Below, piece after piece: positions 58,623-64,000 of a stretch of DNA of 64,000 nucleotides (its first letter is position 1; each line of letters begins with the position of its first letter). Origin of the DNA: Symsagittifera roscoffensis (taxonomy: Eukaryota > Xenacoelomorpha > Acoela > Convolutidae). The notes under the pieces are model-generated. The model was not told the DNA's origin. It saw nothing but the letters and a program-made list of their open reading frames with translations, and ran no database searches. The position numbers and the translations under genes are program-made. The stretch lies in contig NW_026970697.1 of the NCBI RefSeq assembly GCF_963678635.1, positions 124,001 through 188,000 on the forward strand, in the 5' to 3' direction.

Positions 58623-61600
58623 CTTAATGATCCGCACACTGTCAATAATACTTATACTTGTTATCACCCAGTCAACGAAGACTACGCAACGTCTTCTGCT
58701 AAACCGAACCGAGATTATTCATCGAATTGACCTCTCTCCGCTACTGAGTGTGTGGAATTAATAAGGCTTAGCTATTATAGGACAAGAAAATTTCCACGAC
58801 AAGAAGAGACCCCCTGAGTTCACATTGTTCCGTTCGCCCACCGATAGTTTAGGCGGAAAGTGGTCTGTTGCCGCCGTGCGTTGGTTCTATTTCTTCGTGT
58901 TATAAGTGTGTGGTTGAAGATTTCTGTTCAACTGAGTAGATAAAATCCTGGTACGAGTTGGAATCTTATTGGGCTTTCAAAAAAAATTGATGCACGTTCC
59001 GCTGCGAACAAACTTGCCTATCCAGCTTTAATTCTGAAACCTGGCTAAAGAGACATTGTGCTTATGCTTTGGATTGATAGTAAAGTCAGTCTGCTAAATA
59101 GTTATTACTCTTCACTCGCGCAATTTAAAACATCTGAGCGAAGGTTAGGTTAAGACTTTAAACTGCCCGAACGATATGCAGGCTCGATTATTTAGGACAT
59201 TAGGAAAAGCTATGTCGTTACTGTCGAAGCGCATGATCCACATAAGCGTTCCGATTGCGAGTGGTATCTTCCATATTACCCCATCCTAAGCCCAGAGAAA
59301 TCGGTTAAGAATCGACGAGTCCTTAATGGGGCTTTTAAGTTTCACGGCACATCATGAAATAAGTCCCTATTGGTGGGTCCGGGCCTGCTTAAAAAAAAAT
59401 TTAAAGTTTTTTTGCGACTCCGCCAACACAATTACGCCATTTCCGCGGATATAGAGGGTATGTTCCTTCAGGTAGGAGTCCTCATCTGCGATCAAACTTC
59501 GCTCCGTTTTTTTTTGTGGCGGGAGGATACCACATCCGATGCAGTAATTAACCAGTACACACGACATACATTCGGCACATCGCAAAAAACACCAAAGGAT
59601 AGTATATACATATACACTGAGTCAGTCGGAAATGAAAAATTTTACATGGAAGATTATTTGGATTCGTTTGCGGATTTTAGCAATGCAATTAAGATAAGAC
59701 GTGATTTGGTTTTGTGAATTAATTAAGCAATGAATCCCGAGGTTTACGGAACTCCTTCTTACGCCGTCAAAGAAAGATGAAACGGTGTCAAACAATCGTC
59801 ACACGTCTTAGCTCTTAAGTGGGACAATGTGAAAGACAAATTGGTTGTCAGCAGAATTGTGGTTCATTCTCTGGATAAGGCAATAACTCAACGAAGCGTC
59901 TTGAGTTTCATCTCTTCTGTTTTCGACTCTGTTGGGTTAGTAGCTCCATACACAGTTAGGCCCGTCTCTCGCTTTAAGTTATTTGGAAAATAAGTGACCA
60001 AAGTTGGGATGAAAAATTACCGGAGTCCATCAGAAATAAGTTTCCCAAATGGCACTACGGTCTCACACTCTTCAGGCAATTGACATTTCCCCGCAGTTTT
60101 TTCTTAGGACTTGTCGATCAAACTGAGCTTCACATATTCGGTGATAGCTTGCAGGACGTTTTCTGTGCGGTTGGGTTTTTTGCTTGCACGACTTTGGTAA
60201 AGCTTGCGTTCTAGCTCATGTGTATGAAAGCGCTATCTACACATGAGCTAGAACTTCCACCTGCTCTGATTGCCACACGGCTGAAGCTGTTATACTGAAA
60301 GCACTTACTGTTAAGTTTAATCATGTCCACCCGTTCAATCTATGACAAGTTACCAGTATTCGTCGCTAACCGTAATCCGAAATCAGGCGAAACCGTAACC
60401 GGTAAAATACTCAAATCGACCACTATTGTTGAGTGGCACAAACACATGAGCGGCGATAATCCAGATAATCCCTCAAGGATAGCAGTTGGATTATTGGTCC
60501 CAGCACCTCTGATTGTCCATTTATACACGTTTAAAGTCTACTTCTTTTGATGTCGTTAAATGCTTGGAGACATCATCTTCCTTCGACGCCGATGGCACAT
60601 CCATTAATCATCCCAAACACGGGTTCAATTGGGAAAGATTCAGTTCCTTTACGAGGTATAAAAGAATTGTCGCGTTTCTATAGAGGATGCTGCCTTCACA
60701 TAAGCGTGTTCGCGGAAAGGACTTACGGATCACCGAATTCACTGACCTTGATATTGCAGAAAACAAACTAATTCATCTTACTCAGATAGAATCCTTCCCC
60801 GCTGAGTTGAAAACACTCGCCGCTAGCAAAATTATTACAAACAGAAGTAAAATTGCCGTATACTTTCCATTTATCGGTCCCGCTGGGATAGTTCGCTAAT
60901 CCGGCCGGAGTGTTCTCTTAGTGAACATCAAGTTTGATACTATGCACCCAATTCTACTCGACGGCCGTAATATCCAAATCCGCTTGATGGCCTGAGTTCT
61001 CCAACATCAGCTTTTTCATCAAGGCTGACACAATATGTACCATTCAACCAATTATGTCCCATTTACCTGTCAAATGTCTCGGATATAAGCAACCGCACTT
61101 TAACCATATGGGTGTGGATTACCTTGGACCGCTTTGCGTTTCGGTTCAAAGCATTACTGAAAAAAGGTGGATTTGTTCAATTGCCTCATCACCAGGGTTG
61201 TACACCTGGAGGTTGTACCAGCTTCGAACTCTAGTTCTTTGTCATGGGCATTTACCGGTTCATTGCACATCGCGGTACACCAAGTACGATCTGGTTGGAT
61301 AACGGCACGAATTTCTTGCCTGCATCAAGAACTGGGACAGCATGGCTTCGACCGTTTTTTCCCACAAAGAAGATGCTTGGAAAATCAACCCGCTTCTGGG
61401 AGTGCCTCATCCGAAGCAAAAAGCGCGTGCTCTGAAACTAACTAGGCAGTAGGCGAGCTACTGAAGAGCTGTTAGGAACAACACTCTGCTTAGTAGAGTA
61501 TGCTTTGAATTCTATGCCAATCACTCCTGTTAGTACCGATTCACGTGAGTTAAAAGAGTTTACACCAAACCACTTTTGCTTGGACAGCCTGCCACAAAAT

Positions 61601-62527
61601 TTCCTTCGCTTTTACCAGGGGAACACATCGACTACAAGAAAAGGTACGTGCGAGTGCAGTCGTACGCTTACGCTATTTGGTCTCGTTGGCTTCGAGAATA
61701 TGTTCCCTTAGTAATCAAGCGTTTCTTGTGGCACTCCTTGTCTGACTTCACCCTTAAGACAGGCGATCTCTTGTTGGTGATTGAGCCCGATAGTCCACGT
61801 GGGTACTACCTTCTCGCCAGAATCGTTAAGCTAAACTATGGACATGGCGTTTGCTCACGATCCGCCCTCGTTTTAACCGCAATACGTGATCACACTCGGC
61901 CGACCATTAATCTCATTTAAATGCATATGAAACTTAACAAGGCAGGATGGCCGAACGGACTAAAATAAATGTACCAAAAGCTTTCCAGTGTAGTTTTGAA
62001 TCCCCCACGGGCCAATGTATTCAAAAATTTAAACAGGGGTTCTCATCCTAATTGACCGTTTTTAACTGTTTTCTGGCTCTCATTCGTTCAGCTTGAATTA
62101 AGGCTGACCATTAAAAACACCAGTTTGTCTCACGGACATTCACTGGTTGAGCCAATTTATCATGCAAAAATTTGTACTGAAACAAGTTGATATTGTGATC
62201 TCGATTCTGCAAACCGTTTAAGATGTTTATTTATTCTTGTTTTATGTGTTTAGCGAAAAATACGCATTATTAAACTTGTTTTACACAGTTTGTTTTTCTA
62301 ACTGAGCGCACACACTACTTCCCCAACATTTGATATTAGATCTTTAAGCACTATTTCAAAAATGAAATAATGCAATGAAGCTTTGTATTTTTGCAATGAT
62401 GTGAAAATGCAATGAATAAACAAGAAATTTTGAACAATTATACTCCCTGTGGAAATATCTATTTGCAATACCGACTCTTTTCCACTTTTCAACCATCCTT
62501 CCAAGTTTTATTTTTTTTTCAAATTGT
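58623..62527 (+). pseudogene. BEL/Pao unit E
   Basis: Same register as D, 3,905 bp. Reverse transcriptase at about 59,370-59,717, A17-like and integrase pieces to 61,445, C-terminal domain at 61,576-61,920, then the 3' noncoding segment. At 62,528 the sequence turns into unique DNA (CTTACGAG) instead of another unit. Confidence 0.9.
60208..60254. repeat. Perfect 17-bp hairpin inside Pao unit E
   Basis: GTTCTAGCTCATGTGTA at 60,208-60,224 is the exact reverse complement of 60,238-60,254 with a 13-bp loop. The right arm is present in all units; the left arm is unique to E, replacing a different sequence there. Confidence 0.85.
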
Positions 62528-64000
62528 CTTACGAGTAATTATGGCACAAAATCAGTATCTCTACATATTTTCGAACTGAAATCAATATCAATGAACCTGA
62601 TTGACTTACAAATCGAGCAGGTGGAACTGTTAGCAGAATTTATCGAAAACATTGAACGCTTTATACCGTTGAAGCGATTTTGTTGAACTTTTTTTCTGTG
62701 CAAAATTTTGCAAGTGACTTCAACTTAGTTCGACTGTTTAAAAATGTCCCCACTGTCAGTAGTTTCGGCTAATGTTTTCATCTGCTGGAATTGTTGATTG
62801 GAATTTATGACGGTGTTGCTTGAGTTTGGCTAGTCTAATTTAGCCAATCAAGTTTTTCCACCGCGGATTCAGGTCAAGATATAAAAGTAATGTTTTTGGC
62901 AGTTTCATGCATAAAACCCGGTTGAGGGAAAGTGGAGAAGAGCCGCAATACTCAGTAAACTAACTGCTACTTCATGTCGACAGGACTAATTCATGGTAAT
63001 AACAATGTTGACCTTGATCACCAACATACAATATTAATGCTACACAGCGTTACCTTAAGATGAAAGCTACTATAAAGACAGTATAGTTGATAAGCGAGGC
63101 CAGATGAATACGCTTAGCGTATACAGAGGTTGTTCCGGGAAGTTCGGAGTGGGTTTAAAGCTCACGTAAATAGTTTCATGTGAGAATTATATTTTGGCCG
63201 AGATTGAAAGAAATTAAAACGCTTAAAAAACTGGTTGATAATCGGTTTGCAAGGGAATTAGGTCTAATGAAATGATGTGAACATCGAAAATATAAATTAT
63301 TCACTGAATAAAATGGGGCGAAATCGGGTAGGGTTCATGACCCTCGTGTATTAACAATGAGTATGAATTATCTGGTCATCGATCTATAGGGAATAGCTTT
63401 CCAAAAGCGTTGAGATAGGTTATAGGCCATGTAATTGTAGTTTTCCAAACCTATAGGAGGTGTATGGTTTAGTCCCGTTTTTTATAGCTTGCTCTCCGAA
63501 GTACGTAATTTTGAGAAGCTTCTGAAAGTGGTGTTAATCTTATCGTGGGGGTTGCTGTTCATAAATTTACTTCAAAAAATCATCATGCAGAGCTAGTTGT
63601 TCTTCGGCTAGCTTGTGGAGAGTAGCGAACCACTCATATGGAAATTAACTTTTCATTTCACTGGCTTTGTCAGCTCTTAGAAAATAGTTCTAGAAAAAGA
63701 AGTAGTTCCACCCAAAAATTTAAAAGTGTTCAGAGCCTGAATGTCTCCAAGATTGAAAGAAACAAATTTGTTGGCTTTCTTGATAAAGGAAAGTTTAACT
63801 TTTCTTCGATGATGGTTAGAAAGGAGAAAGAATTTAAAGAGGGGCTGAATCTTTCCACTGGTAGAGCTTTGAAGTGTCTCTTTAGATACTGCATCAAATC
63901 AATCAATTGGTTTTTTGAATCTTGAAAAAGTGAGGGATTTCCTCTAACTTTTCTTGCCCTCGACATATTCGTCTTTGTATTCTCTTCTATCATTTCTATT
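62528..64000. other. Unique flank, no supportable gene
   Basis: No repeat of the array continues here. A TATAAAA box-like string lies at 62,880-62,887 but has no clear gene downstream. Two overlapping open stretches near the right edge (plus 63,638-63,925 and minus 63,730-63,993) each look weakly protein-like. The minus one (with SRARKVRGNP and LIDLMQYLKRHFKALPVERF) could be an exon of a host gene running beyond the window, but nothing decides between strands. Confidence 0.35.

Larger units (their letters stand above)
42223..62527 (+). mobile_element. Tandem array of five BEL/Pao relic units
   Basis: Five units (A to E) carry the same plus-strand pieces: a gag-like region, Pao reverse transcriptase, peptidase-A17-like region, and in several units integrase and its C-terminal domain. 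Units A and B are exactly 3,901 bp long and join integrase sequence directly to gag-region sequence. Units C, D and E meet in a different register, where 3' noncoding sequence joins CTTAATGATCCGCAC. No matching LTR pair is seen. All units are heavily broken with dozens of interruptions; most are shared between units, so decay preceded amplification. The array is an old relic amplified later by tandem duplication rather than by retrotransposition. Confidence 0.92.

Noticed and set aside
62880-63925. TATA-like string with a downstream 95-residue ORF as a host gene
   Set aside because: The spacing of ~750 bp, lack of domain and an equally plausible opposite-strand frame make the gene call unsupported.

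Overview
The window looks like a repeat-rich stretch of an animal genome, most probably a nematode (inference). The reasons are very short introns of 36-42 bp with T-rich acceptors in the only host gene family seen, a BEL/Pao relic whose motifs resemble those I recall from enoplean nematodes such as Trichinella, and an F54H12-like Polinton relic. I see no prokaryotic features, no rRNA or tRNA gene, and no convincing intact single-copy host gene.

Layout. (1) 1-12,288, minus strand: a very large Ty3/Gypsy-type LTR element running off the left edge. It has gag, protease, reverse transcriptase, RNase H and integrase regions in the usual order, plus three unusual parts: a roughly 330-residue acidic region between RNase H and integrase, a macro-domain-like C-terminus after the integrase, and a separate downstream module with a coiled coil and SGNH (GDSL-esterase-like) motifs in the place where env-like genes often lie. 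(2) 12.3-16.0 kb: noncoding DNA, possibly the element's 5' region, peppered with a CCCTTCCGGATTG-like motif that also forms small inverted-repeat units. (3) 16.2-19.3 kb, minus strand: a decayed Polinton/Maverick-like relic with integrase-like and capsid-like pieces. (4) 19.8-20.1 kb: a short GC-rich island of unknown origin in AT-rich DNA. (5) 23,379-29,846, plus strand: a second, compact Ty3/Gypsy element bounded by 211-bp LTRs that differ at about six positions. (6) 29.85-33.1 kb: AT-rich DNA with nothing recognisable.

(7) 33.1-40.3 kb: nested tandem duplications (187 bp, about 2.13 kb and about 1.95 kb) carrying five copies or fragments of a minus-strand C-type-lectin-like gene, with A/T-rich minisatellites near the duplication joints. 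(8) 42.2-62.5 kb, plus strand: a tandem array of five BEL/Pao relic units. The first joints are spaced exactly 3,901 bp apart; the later units use a different register. One middle block is duplicated with only about eight visible differences, which suggests recent unequal exchange or an assembly error. (9) 62.5-64 kb: unique DNA without a supportable gene.

How it fits together: the window is dominated by mobile-element remains and local tandem duplication. Points of most interest are the macro-domain and SGNH modules attached to the first Gypsy element, and the lectin cluster that grew by stepwise duplication.
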